In this document: in pieces, positions 30,232-42,185 of the stretch
How the letters are laid out: each line of letters begins with the position of its first letter
Numbering within the stretch: position 1 is the first letter of the stretch
Origin: Phycomyces blakesleeanus NRRL 1555(-)
Lineage: Eukaryota > Mucoromycota > Mucoromycetes > Mucorales > Phycomycetaceae
Reading direction: 5' to 3'
NCBI RefSeq assembly: GCF_001638985.1
Contig: NW_017265135.1
Coordinates: forward strand, 1,231,223-1,295,222
DNA: 64,000 nt
Program-made: the position numbers and the translations under genes
The notes under the pieces: generated by a model
Databases searched by the model: none
Seen by the model: the letters and a program-made list of their open reading frames with translations, nothing else
Told to the model about the DNA's origin: nothing

Positions 30232-30841
30232 TTACTGGTGTTAGTTTTAGTTTTAGTTTTAGCAATAGTAGTATTAGTGATGGTGTATCTATTGACACTT
30301 TCTTTTTCTTTTTTTTTTAAGAAAAAAAGGTTAATAAAATAAGCAATTTTTATTATATATGTATACAAACACTTACATACATTTACATACATTTACATAC
30401 ATACACATGCATATACATACAAATAAATAAATAAATAAATAAATAAATATAAAATATATGTATCTTTATTTTGATAGGTCCAAATCCAAACAGTAACCCT
30501 CACTGCCAAAAGACAATTTCAATAAAGGGTGATGAAGGTGTTGTAAAGGCAAGAGTTGTAGACACATGCCCAGGTTGTTCGGAAGGTAATTCATTAAAAC
30601 AATAAACAAATTCCTCTTGGCGTATTGTTTCGGCTATTTACCTATTGTTCTCTTTTATTTATTTATTTGTTTGTTTGTTTGTTTGAATTAGGTGGTCTAG
30701 ATATGTCTCCAGCATGTAAGCCATTATTACTATTATTATTGTTAATATTATTAATACTATCTATTAATATTTCTAGTATTTCAAAGAGTTTGTGGTGATC
30801 TTGGACGAGGGCGCTGTGATATCGAATGGCACTATCTTTAA
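29969..30841 (+). CDS. Small secreted double-psi beta-barrel protein (RlpA/barwin-like)
   Basis: A 135-residue secreted protein of the RlpA/expansin/barwin-related double-psi beta-barrel group, which in fungi usually acts in or on cell walls. The four exons are 29969-30179, 30478-30585, 30692-30715 (only 24 bases) and 30777-30841 (TAA). The ATG at 29969 begins a clear signal peptide (RSFFWCFCGLVLVDSIIALP), whereas longer versions of the frame extend into pyrimidine-rich leader. Barrel hallmarks are GTYYNVGPGSCGETNSD, then CQKTISIKGDEGVVKARVVD, CPGCSEGGLDMSPALFQRVC and C-terminal CDIEWHYL. The Asp in VVDTCPGC matches the conserved barrel Asp. Family members are commonly 110-150 aa. Alternatives such as cerato-platanin fit less well. 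Confidence 0.8.
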
Positions 30842-31877
30842 CAAAGATTGAAAAATATAAATATAAATATAACTATAAAGAAGTAGATAGATACACATAT
30901 ACATACACATATACATACATACAAACATTAAAATCGACCAGAAAATAGAGCCAAGACCATAACAATAATAATACTATAGTCCGAAATCATAAACACCACA
31001 TCCAGATCTATAGGCAACAAAGATAAAAACTCATATTTTATTTTCTGTAACATTTTGCGCAATCGTCATTTTATTTGTGTGATTATTTATTTACTTTCCT
31101 CGGTTTGTGCATCTTGTTGTGCTTTTGTTATATTGTTGTGATGGTGTGATGTTGTGATGTTGTGATGTTGTGCTATTGCGATATTGTGGCATTATATATA
31201 AAAACCATTTCTTTATTTAATGAATGAATAAATGAATAAATGAAGGTAAAGAGATACAAAGAGTTTGATAAAGGAAGCGTGGCTGTATGCGTATTTGTAT
31301 GCGTATGTGTGTGTGTGTGTGTGCGTATGTGCGCTTTTTTGGGCTTGTTGGGCTTGTGTATGCTTGTTTATGTATGTTTATGTGCTTGTGCTTGTGCTTG
31401 TACTTTGTATTTGTATTTTCATTTTTATTGAAATTACTTTCTTATTTTCTGGCTTGCTTCCTTTCTTACTTACTTTCATATTTTCTTCTTCTTTTTCTCA
31501 TTTCCCTTTTGCCCCCTCGCAAGATTATCTAGACATTTCTCGTCATTCTTACACGATTTTTGTGCTCTGTGTATTTAACCCTTCAAAAAAAAATAAGAGA
31601 GAGACCTGGTTAACCTTCCCTCTCTCCTCTCCCTTCCTCTCCCCTCCCCTACCCGCCCCTACCCTACCCTTAACCTATCCCCTCTCTTCAATAAATAAAT
31701 AAATAAATCAATTAATCAATCAATCAATAACACACTCACTTCACTCACTTTACTCACTTCACTCCCTTGCTCCCTTACTCCCCCCAACTATCTCTCTCTC
31801 TTTCTCTCTCTCTTTCTTTCTTTCTTTATATTTTTTTCTCCTTTCTTGTTTTCCATTTGCATGCTCGCTCTCTGTTA
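30842..31877. other. Spacer and leader before the low-complexity gene
   Basis: About 1 kb with no gene of its own. It holds ATAC/ACAT repeats (30890-30925), a TGTTGTGA repeat (31138-31170), GT-rich repeats (31300-31325), and long CT-rich tracts (31610-31680, 31790-31830) directly before the next start. The CT tract can be translated into a Leu/Ser hydrophobic stretch, but that uses a non-ATG start and is best read as 5' leader. Confidence 0.5.
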
Positions 31878-32593
31878 ATGTCCTCTGTCAAATCTTATCC
31901 ACGCCCCTCTTCTTTCTCACTGGGGGTCTGGGCTAAATCACAACTACGCCCAAAGGTCACTTCGACAAGAGTAAACCAAACATCCCCACTAGACCCTTCT
32001 GAGCTCTCTTTTACCTCTTCCATCATGCTAGATGATCTAAAGAAGCACCCCTCCTTTCTAGGCCGCATTTTCCACAGAAAGAAGAGTCCTAGTGCTCGCT
32101 CCAAACGAAAGCCCTTTTCAAACCTCGGCAACACAAAACTATCCAAAAACTACTCTGCTGCAAAAGAAGTCTGGAACCTAGATGAGCAAGACGACGACGA
32201 CGAAGAAGAAGATGAAGAAGAAGACGACGACGACGACGACGACGAGGAAGTCGAAGACGGAGGTGGAGCACAGAGTAGCAATGGATTAACTAAAAAAACA
32301 AGTGCGGCATCACTTAACCCAAAAGATATTTCCAACTTGTTATCCAGCTCCCATTTCACATCAAACACAAACACAGGCACAGACGCAAATATAAGATCTT
32401 TGTCTTCATCTTCATCTTCATCATCATCATCGTCTTCATCCTCCTCATTATTATTATTATCAGCAGCAGCAATAGCAGCAGCCACTACAATAGGTACAAT
32501 AGCTCAAACAAACCAAACTACTACAACAACAACAGCAACAGCAACAGCAACAGCAACATCGACAACAACGGCAGCAGGACCAGGACCTGGACC

Positions 32594-32627
<34 letters not shown>

Positions 32628-33950
32628 ACGACACCCTCGCCACCTTGTACGCCTTTGCCTTGCAGTGCTGCACTCAAGACAGAGTTCAATAAACTCAGCA
32701 AGATATACATCACAACTCTTACAAAACTCAAGGCGGTCAGTCAGGACTACACCATGAGTCGATATCTTTCGGTCTGCCGTGTGCTTGCATTTCTGCAACA
32801 GTCCAAGGATGCAGCGCCACTGTTGAACCAACTGGCCCGCTCCCATTTATTTGAGCGCGAATTTACCTCCTCGCCCTTGACCCGTGCAGACTCGTTTAGT
32901 GGCAGCAGTCGCAAACCACGCCGGACTCGGTATGTATTTATGCTCCTAGAGACACCCACAGACCGTGTGCGCAACAACGTACATCCGATCCAGGAAGCAA
33001 CCAGGCGTCGGCGCAAGCCCTATGCTGACACCGCAGCTGTGATCACACGCGTAAATGAGTCATTGGAAGGTGAACCAGCCAATAGTTCTGGAAAGTCTTC
33101 TCCTTGGATTACACGCAAGGTGCGCAAACAAAAAGCAAATATTAGCAGCAAAAATAATACATGGAAGATTGTACGTTCACCAGTCTCAAAGAATACATCC
33201 ACTGCTGCCGCTGCCGCTGCCGCTGCTGCTGCCGCTGCTGCTGCTGCTCAGCAAGAAAAATCATTTCAAAATCCCAGTCATTTCTTCTTACCCAATTCGG
33301 TGTCGACCTTTGCAAAATATTCTCGTGCACCAGTTCGCCCCTTGTTAGATTTATCTTCTCCGTCCTCAACCCCACCTCCCCGTAAATCAAAGCAACAACC
33401 ACAGACGCAGCCACAGCCACAGCCACAGCAACAGCAGCAACAGCAGCAGCAGCAGCAAAAAGAGAAGCCTCGGCAACAGCAACAACAAAGGATATTGGGT
33501 AGACTAAACAGCCTTTGGGCAACACAGTCAGAACCACACCTGAGAAGTAAATTTGAGGAATATGAAGAGCCTAAAAAAGAAGGACAGGATGATGATGTAC
33601 CACTTGGATTACTTCAGGCAAATTTACCAAAAACTAAGATTGGCGGGTCGGATGAGAGAGGCGAGACGTTGACTAGAGGGCTCAGCAGACGATCACGCTC
33701 TTTGGATAGTGATGTTCTTGGAAAGCCTGGCACCATTACTGCTGCTGCTGCTACTGATATTGCTACTACTTCTGGTATTACTAGTAGTAGTAGCAGCAGT
33801 ACCAGCAGTACCAGCAGTACCAGTAGTACCAGTAGTACCAGTAGTAATAGTAGTAATAGTAGTAGTAATAGTAATAATAGTAAAACTAGTAGTAGTTGTA
33901 GCAGTATTTCTCCTAGTACTATCAGTAGTGATAAAACTACATTAAGTTAA
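31878..33950 (+). CDS. Low-complexity hypothetical protein
   Basis: An uninterrupted 690-residue frame ending in TAA. The ATG at 31878 (MSSVKSYPRPSSF) is the first in-frame ATG; the one at 31861 stops after five codons. I do not recognise the family. In order it has: a basic segment with FLGRIFHRKKSPSARSKRK (about 55-75); an acidic Asp/Glu run (about 108-131); Ser, Thr/Ala and Gly-Pro tracts (about 175-255); and a non-repetitive core (about 265-425) with LKTEFNKLSKIYITTLTKLK and YLSVCRVLAFLQQSKDAAPL, probably helical. Next come a basic region (RKPRRTRYV, RRRRKPYAD), Ala and Gln tracts, and a long Ser/Thr-rich tail. The pattern suggests an intrinsically disordered nuclear or signalling protein. 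The core is what should be searched. Single-exon structure is unusual among its neighbours. Confidence 0.6.
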
Positions 33951-34073
33951 AAAAAAACGTAAAACGTAAAACACAAAATAATGATAATAGTAATAATAAT
34001 AATAATCCATTGTTGTTTATTTTCCTCTTCTTCTTCTTCTTCTTTTATACATATCTACACTTACATTTAAATC

Positions 34074-34110
<37 letters not shown>

Positions 34111-34920
34111 GCATCTACATGTACATCTACATGTATATACATATACATATACATATACATAATATATATATATATATATATACATTATACATATACTGTA
34201 TTATATCATATCATACCATCTAATACCATTTAATATCATAAAGTAGTATAATATAATATATATATATATAATGCCTGTTTTTTGCTGTAATTAGTGTAAA
34301 GCATTTGATAATTAAAAGAAGGTAAAAGAAAGGAGAGTAAAATACGAATTACATATTCTTGTTTTGATTGTGTGTGAATTATATACGTATAATTCATGTA
34401 AGTTTAAGTCTAAGTGTGTGCGTGTGTGTGTGTGTGGGGGGGGGGGGGGGCTACATGATAACTAGGTGCTTCATCTGGTATTGGAGAAATTGATAATTAA
34501 TTATTATCACTATTATATATATATACCGCTGTCGGAATCACGGAAGGAGCTGGATGGGTAACAATGGTGTCCCCAAGAATGGAGTCATCGTCCTTAAAAT
34601 ACAAAAAAAAATCAAGTCTGCCAAATTCAAATCTGTCCACAAAGACTCTCTCTCTCTCTCTCTCTTTATATATATATATATTAGCTGTATCAGTATTAAT
34701 AGCAATAGTAACCATAATCACAATGATTATTATTATTTTTACTGCTGTTATTATTTAATTCTAGTTTCTTCCAACTGAGCTCGTTACTTTCTTTCCTTCT
34801 TTCTTTAATTTTAATTTATATTTATATATTATTGTTACATTTACTATAACTGTAGCTACAACTGTAACCATTATTGTTAATATCGTTTGTACCTATATAT
34901 CTATATACTTCATTAATATC
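33951..34920. other. Microsatellite-rich spacer
   Basis: About 1 kb without a gene: TTC repeats (34028-34044), a long ACATAT array (34078-34165), TA arrays (34165-34185, 34255-34270), GT repeats running into 15 G (34421-34450), and CT then TA repeats (34647-34682). Confidence 0.55.
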
Positions 34921-35011
34921 ATGCTTTCCATTAGCCTTAATTCTATATCCACAACAATGCCACTACCAACACCAACCTCATCTTCATCCTCAACCTTATC
35001 AACTACTACTA

Positions 35012-35063
<52 letters not shown>

Positions 35064-35509
35064 ACCAGAGAATAAACCGAATCTCTTCAAGACCGAAATG
35101 TGTCGTAACTGGACAGAAATGGGTCAGTGCAGGTAAGAATCACAAGAGTATAAGATTGATAGCATATTATAATACAGCACAGTAAATTACAGCGCACTAC
35201 AATGCGATTATTACATAAATCTCCAGTCAACATTCCTGCTCAAAGCTATTATTCTTATTAAATTTTTATTATTTTTAGGTATGGAAGAAAGTGTCGATTT
35301 GCGCACGGGCATGACGAACTGCGGACAGTGCAACGACATGCACGGTACAAGACGGAGATTTGCAAAACTTATCATCTTACTGGCACGTGTCTGTATGGTG
35401 TCCGATGTACTTTTATCCATGGTGAAAAATTACTCAAGTCAAAATCTAGTCCCACAACTACAGCCACAACTACAGCCACAGCAACAACAACAATTGCAGG
35501 GAATACAGA

Positions 35510-35569
<60 letters not shown>

Positions 35570-35984
35570 GATATGGATGAGGATAGACAAAGGCTTAGAG
35601 GCAGACACAACCACCACTGCTGCTGCTAATGTCGCCACGGCAACCTACAATAACAATAACAATACCAATTTTATTTCACAAACCAACGCAGCCTCTGTAA
35701 AGCTCAGCCTTGTCGTTCAAGATGAGCTAACAATAAATTCATTAACCGACACGACAGAAGAGACCTTATCAGCAGGATCCTCATCAGTATCATCTTCACC
35801 TTTAATTAACTACCACCCGGACTACCACAGCCAGTATCAGTATCAGCAACACTATCAGCAGGGAATCAATTGCTCTTCAAAAGAATCCCAAGTATTACAA
35901 CAGCAATATGTATCATTTGGCTTGGAATCCTATAATTTAGACATGGCAACGTTGGTGAAACGAAGACAGAGGATGTGGTTATAG
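34921..35984 (+). CDS. Tandem CCCH zinc-finger RNA-binding protein (TIS11/tristetraprolin type)
   Basis: Proteins of this type bind AU-rich elements in mRNA 3' ends and promote decay, shuttling between nucleus and cytoplasm. The two exons are 34921-35132 and 35279-35984 (TAG), giving 305 residues. Both fingers have canonical C-x8-C-x5-C-x3-H spacing. The first is C61, C70, C76, H80, split by the intron; the second is C99, C108, C114, H118. Each is preceded by the lead-in FKTEMC or YKTEIC, and an 18-residue gap lies between fingers, as in the TIS11 family. The N-terminus has Ser, Thr and Ala homopolymers. After finger 2 a GGCACA-type hexanucleotide repeat (about 35512-35568) encodes (Thr-Gly)n, followed by Asn-, Ser- and Gln-rich sequence. 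The 3' coding end is repeated in inverted orientation downstream. Confidence 0.85.
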
Positions 35985-36329
35985 GCTTCCCTAGCCTCGC
36001 TTTTATTCTCAGACTACAGTAAATAAAGTTTTCTACTGTATTCCTCTCCTTTTATACCTTTCTTGTAAACACCAAGCTTTCGGTTGAGCTAATTATCGGT
36101 GGCAAGACAAGGGACAATTTAATTGTAACTAATTAACTTAATATATAATCAAATAATAATAATAATAATAATAGTAATAATAATAATAAAACAAATGTTT
36201 TTGAAAATATATACATATATATATATATATTCTTTTTTGTCTAAAAGAAACTGTTCAGGAACTTCTTCCAATTTGAACTAGGGTGGGTAGCCACCACTTC
36301 CTCTGTCTTCGTTTCACCAACGTTGCCAT
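35943..36329. repeat. Inverted repeat of the CCCH gene 3' end
   Basis: Bases 35943-35972, the last codons of the CCCH gene, recur as an exact 30-bp reverse complement at 36300-36329. The arms are separated by 327 bp. Beyond the exact core, 36284-36299 still resembles the reverse complement of 35973-35988 with a few changes. This points to an older, longer inverted duplication. A transcript reading past the stop could fold into a long stem. Confidence 0.85.
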
Positions 36330-36599
36330 CTTTATCCTAATGTTTATTCATGTCTTCTAGCCAGCCTCGAAAGAAACAAAGTAAATATATTGAATAATTC
36401 ACATATATGCTTGATAGTCATGATCAGATTCGCTTTATTTATTTATTTTACATTACTTTTCTTCTTTTCTTTGACAGATACTCTGTGGAGTTTAAAGTAA
36501 CTGACGCAACAATGGTATTGTTGGTATCCAATAAACAAGTTTGCAACCAGTCGCTGTTACTTGGAAGTGTTGTTTTGGTTAAATGATATATATATATGT

Positions 36600-37100
36600 G
36601 TTGCTGTACATTCAAGATCTTCTGTTTAAACTGTCACATCAAAACGAGCAATTATAGCACTTGTTTACCAAAAGAGACGTACTTTACTCGGAAAACTAAA
36701 CTGTTTTAACCTGGTAATTCTTCCAACGTACGCTTTTGGTTTATATACTACAATTAATGTCCTATTCAAGCCATACTGTCATAATCCAAATGTAGCAAGA
36801 CCTTCATAGCTGCCGTTATCGTTAAAGACAAAACTAGCTAGCATATCTTTTAAAACTTTTGGCAATTTGATTCCTACTTCTTTGATGTGCTTTGTTCCAC
36901 TCGATTTGAATCCTGTTTTACTAGCTCAAACTTCATTTACTTCCCCATGATTGGCTTTCCTCTCTCGGACAATCATGTCGCATCTGTATCCTGATCTGAC
37001 TCGCTTGATTTCCGATATAGATCCGATTGTTCTGCTTTCGTTTATACGTAGGATACTCGCCAGACTTACCGATTCACCACTACAATTTGGGAAAAAAAAA
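36600..37100 (-). pseudogene. Decayed ORF of an unnamed repeated fungal family
   Basis: On the minus strand one frame, broken by stop codons, reads as convincing protein from about 37100 down to about 36600. Segments include SGESVSLASILRINESRT, EIKRVRSGYRCDMIVRERK, then after a TGA SSGTKHIKEVGIKLPKVLKD and MLASFVFNDNGSYEGLATFG. After another TGA comes RTLIVVYKPKAYVGRITRL. Further TAA codons follow. The segments have normal amino-acid balance rather than low complexity. The pattern (basic start, GxxxDxIVRE, later KLPKxLKDM) resembles a hypothetical-protein family I associate with Mucorales genomes, but I cannot name it or give a function. It is non-functional as read. Confidence 0.45.
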
Positions 37101-37578
37101 CAGAAATTACTACTTATACGTATACTACTTTTTTGAAACTTACGCTACAATATGAATACTATTGATGTCATCAAATACTGTATCAATAGGTAGTATTCAA
37201 TTCTCCTGATTCATAGAGTCTGATATATGTATGAATGGGATACTTTATCCAATCAAGCTCATCGTGCCTGTTCATACCTTACCCTTCTTTTTTTCCCGAA
37301 CTTAGGCATCTGTCAGACATGCTCGTAAATCTTTCAGGTTGTTACAGTTAAAGCGATTAATGTAATCCCCAAGGTCTTGCGGGATCCTGGATATTATATA
37401 TTCATTGATCTTTCTTCCTTCATTTCATCAATTTCTTGCACGGCAAACATCTTTTTCTTTCATGCATGTTGTATCGTCCAAATCAAGGATCATATAACAT
37501 ACCGGATGGTCTACAGTATCTTCCTGGACCAAAGTGAGATATGTACGAAAAAGACAATTTTTTGGAACAAACGGACAA

Positions 37579-37941
37579 ATGGATTCTTCATTTGAAACGT
37601 TTAATTTTGGCAAACAGACACTTCATTTTCACAAAGTGACAATATTTACCGTTCTCACTGTACTGATACTACTACTATTATTATTAACAATATTAATAAT
37701 AATAGTAATAATTATACTACGCTACAACAATCCCATCAATCACAACAGCCTCGGTCAATACAATGCTTGGGCCCTTTGCGAAAGGCATGGCACCGCCCGC
37801 AGTCTAGTTTGTTGGTCAGTATCTGATACTGACGAACAAAGAAAGACAATCCCAATTACTTCCGCTCCCACTTCTGGTCCAGGCCAGCATTTGGTCGTTT
37901 CAATCCTCCTATCAATATCGTCTTTTCAACTGCGGCAATGA
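37579..37941 (+). CDS. Possible small single-pass membrane protein
   Basis: An open frame of 120 codons from ATG 37579 (MDSSFETFNFGKQTLHFHK). It has one very hydrophobic segment, built mainly from ATT/TTA codons, of about 25 residues, then a polar C-terminus ending at TGA. The hydrophobic stretch could simply be a translated ATT-type simple repeat. No family is recognised. It lies in an otherwise gene-poor stretch 600 bp before ASE1. Low confidence. Confidence 0.2.
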   Translation: MDSSFETFNFGKQTLHFHKVTIFTVLTVLILLLLLLTILIIIVIIILRYNNPINHNSLGQYNAWALCERHGTARSLVCWSVSDTDEQRKTIPITSAPTSGPGQHLVVSILLSISSFQLRQ

Positions 37942-38478
37942 TTCCAGCCTGTCAAATCAAAAGGCTAATCATTTAAATCACCTTGAATTACACCTTATAC
38001 ATTACACATTACGCACCCACATACATCATACATCATCCACATTTAACTTTTTCTCTGTAGACTTTTTCTTTTCTTTTATTTCCTTTTCTTTCTTATTATA
38101 TTCTTATTGTTGTAATCACACCAAGCAAGAGAAGCAAGCAAATTAAGAAAGAAAGAAAAGACACGTATTATCATTATCATTGTTGGTGTTTCTATTGTCA
38201 CCCACTACACACTACAATTCTCTTGAAATATAGCCTGTAAAATTATCGTTGATTATATACATGTATATCTATTTGTCATTGCCATTTCCATTGTCATTGT
38301 AATAAAATAGTAAAAATTATATCAAAGAAAATAAAACCAAAATAAATGGCGGTAATTTTATTAATTTATTTATTTTACTCTTATCTTATTTGATTACTGT
38401 TTATTTGATTTGATTTTTTTTTTTACATTTCTTTTAATTCTTTAAATATACATACATACATATATCTATCTATCTGTT

Positions 38479-38511
<33 letters not shown>

Positions 38512-38536
38512 TTTTATATATAAAAATTCAAATAGA

Positions 38537-41244
38537 ATGTTTGAGGAATTCGAAAAGAGTTTTTGTACCCGGCTACAAGATCTACTCACGATTCATGCAG
38601 AGATCGGAACACCTCTAGAAAAGATTGAACAAGAACGTTCAGACCTCTTTAATTCCATCCTCCAGCTCACAGACAACTTGATCCAGACGCGTTCAAATGA
38701 AAGAGATGACTTGGCAGCACTAGCAATTGAATTACGAAATCGAATCTCCAAAGCCAAAAGATTAATGGGAGAATATGTAGCCGACAATACAACAAAATTA
38801 CCAAACCAGACACTTGATGACTATGTTGCCGGTCTTTGTCTTGAGGAATCGATTGTAAAAAAGGTAATACAAGTGAAAAAAAAAAACTATGCAAAACACA
38901 TCATTACTGTTAGAGTAAGAATAAAAATAATAAGAATATATATATATATATATATATCTGTACATTGTTTTTGATGCTTTTCTTTATTTATTTATTTTTT
39001 TTAAAAAAAAATAAAGCATTACGAAAAGAGATTAACTGATGTTAAAGGTAAATTATTCTCGGTTTATGAATCCTCGTTTTGCTCACTTTTCTTCCTCTTC
39101 TTTCGATTAAAGAACTCTATAGTCAACTCAACTCATATGCAAAGTCTCTGGGAGACTGTGTAAACACTGAAATGATGACTGAAGACAGCATTGACGTGTC
39201 ACTGCCGGCAGTGACAGCACTAGAAGAAGAAATACGACGAAGTGAAGATGAATTTGTAAGAATCATCATCATCAATAATATGTATATATGTATATATGCT
39301 TAATTTATACATTTATTTACTAATTTATCTTATATATCTATTTATTCCGTAGACTCGTCGAACTCAAAGGGTTGATCATCTTGTTCACAATATAGTCTCA
39401 CTTTGGACAACCCTTGGCCTGACACCTTTTTCAGATCAAGATCATTTGATTGATCAGCTCAATCGACTAGTGCGTATAGATGACAAAATACCACTGTATA
39501 ATCAGTTGGTCGGTGACAGTGGACTTCAATCCATCACACAACTGTTTAGAAAGGTAAGTTTGGAACGGGTACTAGAATGAGGTATAAGACAGATCTATAG
39601 TATTGCTGTTATTATCTTTCTTTCTTTCATTCATTGTTCTAAACACATTAAGTATAATTATATAATTATAACAATTCTCACATTTACATATGTGTAGCTC
39701 GAAGATACAAGACAAGAGTGTGAGTTTCGAAGGCAAGAAATCGTTCAGAGTCTGCATCAGATGTGGGATAGATTAAGGATTGATCATCAAACACGGAATC
39801 AACTGTTGCAAAATTGCCAGGGATTGACTACCAGAGACATTCAAATGGTGAGTAAATCCCATTACTACTATTACTACTACTTTATTACTATTATTAAAAA
39901 CCAAGTCATTTAAATCATCTTCTCTCTCCCTATGCGCGCGCGCGCGTGTGTGTGTGTGTGTGTGGAGTAGCTGGAAGAAGAACAAAGTAGATTGAAAAGA
40001 TTAAAAGAAGAAAGAGTTGGAGACTTTATTAATGCCACAAGAGAAGAGCTGGCTTGTCTGTGGGATCAACTTTACATGTCAGATAATGAAAGAAGGATGT
40101 TTGGGCCAGCATTTACAGGTAATATACAAACATCTTTTGTTTTACTAAAAGAAAAATGAATGTCTTAATAAATACATGCATATCTAACTTTTGTGTATAT
40201 GGTAGATATTCATGATGAAAATGCTCTGGAGGCGCATGAAAACGAGGTTGCACGATTACAGCTACTGGTTGAAGATCGTAAACATATTCTGGAAAAGGTT
40301 GAGCAACACATGAATATTCTCCAGGAAATTAAAGACTTTGAGGTAAATGAACCAAATGTAATATAAAAGAATAATAATAATAACATAGAAGAAGATACAA
40401 GACAAAGCATAACATAACTGCATACCTTTTGATGCTGTTCTTTACTGTCTGTCTAATTAATGATAATCATACTATATTATACTAATAATAATTACTATCA
40501 TATTTTTGTCTCATTTTCATTTAGAATACAACAAATGATCCCTCTAGATTATTTGGCAAGGGACAGCGTGACCCTGGACGTCTATTGAGAGAAGAAAAAT
40601 TTAGAAAGAGGGTTCATAGAGAACTTCCGAAGGTGAGAGATCCCTACAAACACAAAGACACCTATGAATGAGTACCTCCTAAACAAAATAGATGATGAAG
40701 AAGAAAGAACAATATATATACGTATATCTAATTTATGTAATATATACAAGATCGAAAGGGAGCTCAAGGGTGCTCTAAATGAATTTGAGACTACAACCAA
40801 GAAGACGTTTAATGTTTATGGAGAATCTTATTTGAAAGTATTGGAAAGCAGGGCAAGTATATATATATATATATCGATAGGCATAAAAGGCAACATTCAC
40901 ATGTATTTATATAAATTGTTAAATATCGACTAATAGGACAAACGGAATACTGAAATGCGATCGGATGACAACGACCCCAAGACCCCAAGGCGTACAAACG
41001 AAGAGGCTTTTTATCGCCAGCAAATCATAAGCCCAATCAGACAATCACCAACAACACGATCTATATTCAGGACGCCCCAACCTACTCGCACTCAGGCAAT
41101 TACTGCTTCACCGCGAAGACAGCTGAGAAGACAATTGTCGGCCCAACCACAATCTAATTCTGGAGATAGTATACTTCACCGTGTACGGGAGAACAACATT
41201 AAGCAACAACATCGACATCAGCACCACCATCAGGATCCACCACC

Positions 41245-41278
<34 letters not shown>

Positions 41279-41878
41279 GACCAAGACCAAGACCAAGAAC
41301 TGGAGCTGGAGCTGGAACAAGAGTTAGAACTAGAACCGGAGCTGGAACAGAAACAAACACAACAAGAACAACAAAAATCTCTAGTTCAACGACAACGACA
41401 ACAACTACAGCAGGCAAAACAGAAAAAACAGCATCAGATTGGTCAACAACAAAATATTAAGATTAGCAATAAACGAAAACGTTCAAATAATGACATAATG
41501 CTTTCAAGTGGAAACAGCCAAGAGATGTCTGAATTGGACATAAACTCCAAGGAAGAAAGTACATCGTCTTTTGAACTCGAACGCCCCATCCGAAAGCTAC
41601 GTGTAAGACAACCAAAGATAATTATTTACCATATGAATAAGAATAATAAAAATAATACTTTCCATATTATTCTTTTGATTATTTCCCCCGACCTGCAATA
41701 CAATACACTGATATTCATACTTTTATATATCATTTTTTAGAAGAGAATCCAAAGGCAAAATCTGGCTCCACCTCTAGATGAGTCAAAACCATGTAGCGAC
41801 GAAGATTTTTCTCTCGACACAGGCATATTTGACGATGGGCCAGAATTGAGTGACATGTCAGATCACGATAGTTTATGA
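38537..41878 (+). CDS. ASE1: Antiparallel microtubule crosslinker ASE1/PRC1/MAP65
   Basis: Proteins of this family bundle antiparallel microtubules in the spindle midzone and are needed for anaphase spindle elongation and cytokinesis. The eleven exons are 38537-38863, 39017-39047, 39113-39255, 39353-39553, 39698-39847, 39971-40118, 40206-40342, 40525-40632, 40751-40852, 40937-41602 and 41741-41878 (TGA), giving 716 residues. The intron at 40853 has a GC donor in an ideal AGG/GCAAGT context; all the others are GT-AG. The N-terminus (HAEIGTPLEKIEQERSDLFN) and long helical coiled coil match PRC1/Ase1. The spectrin-like microtubule-binding region spans exons 6-9 (TREELACLWDQLYMSDNER, RLFGKGQRDPGRLLREEKFR). 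The C-terminus is basic, Gln-rich and disordered with SP/TP sites (SPIRQSP, DPKTPRR) typical of mitotic-kinase control. Length and layout fit the family. Confidence 0.88.
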
Positions 41879-42185
41879 AAACGCACTACACACACTACAC
41901 ACACTATATACACTGTACACACTCTATCTTACATCCCAATCCCATCATTACTTCTTGAGGCAAATATTCTCTCCTTTTCTCTCTCTCTCTTACTCACTTA
42001 CTCATATTCACAATCACATAAACAATATTCCCTTTACAAAATAAAGTAAATAATAAATAATAGCAGCCACAGCTTGGTAATCTAACAAGAGGTGAGCATA
42101 ATATATTTGATACATAAATACACGCCAAAAAAAAAAGAAAAGAAAACGAAAACGAAAATGAACTTTGTAGATACAGCTATAATAA
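41879..42185. other. Convergent 3' spacer
   Basis: About 307 bp between two convergent stop codons (ASE1 and cytochrome b5). It has CACTACACA-type short repeats and AATAAA-like signals on both strands, and no gene. Confidence 0.5.

Noticed and set aside
31767..31877. N-terminal hydrophobic extension (signal-anchor-like) of the low-complexity protein
   Set aside because: It needs a TTG start and is the translation of a CT/TTTCT-rich leader; the first in-frame ATG is at 31878.
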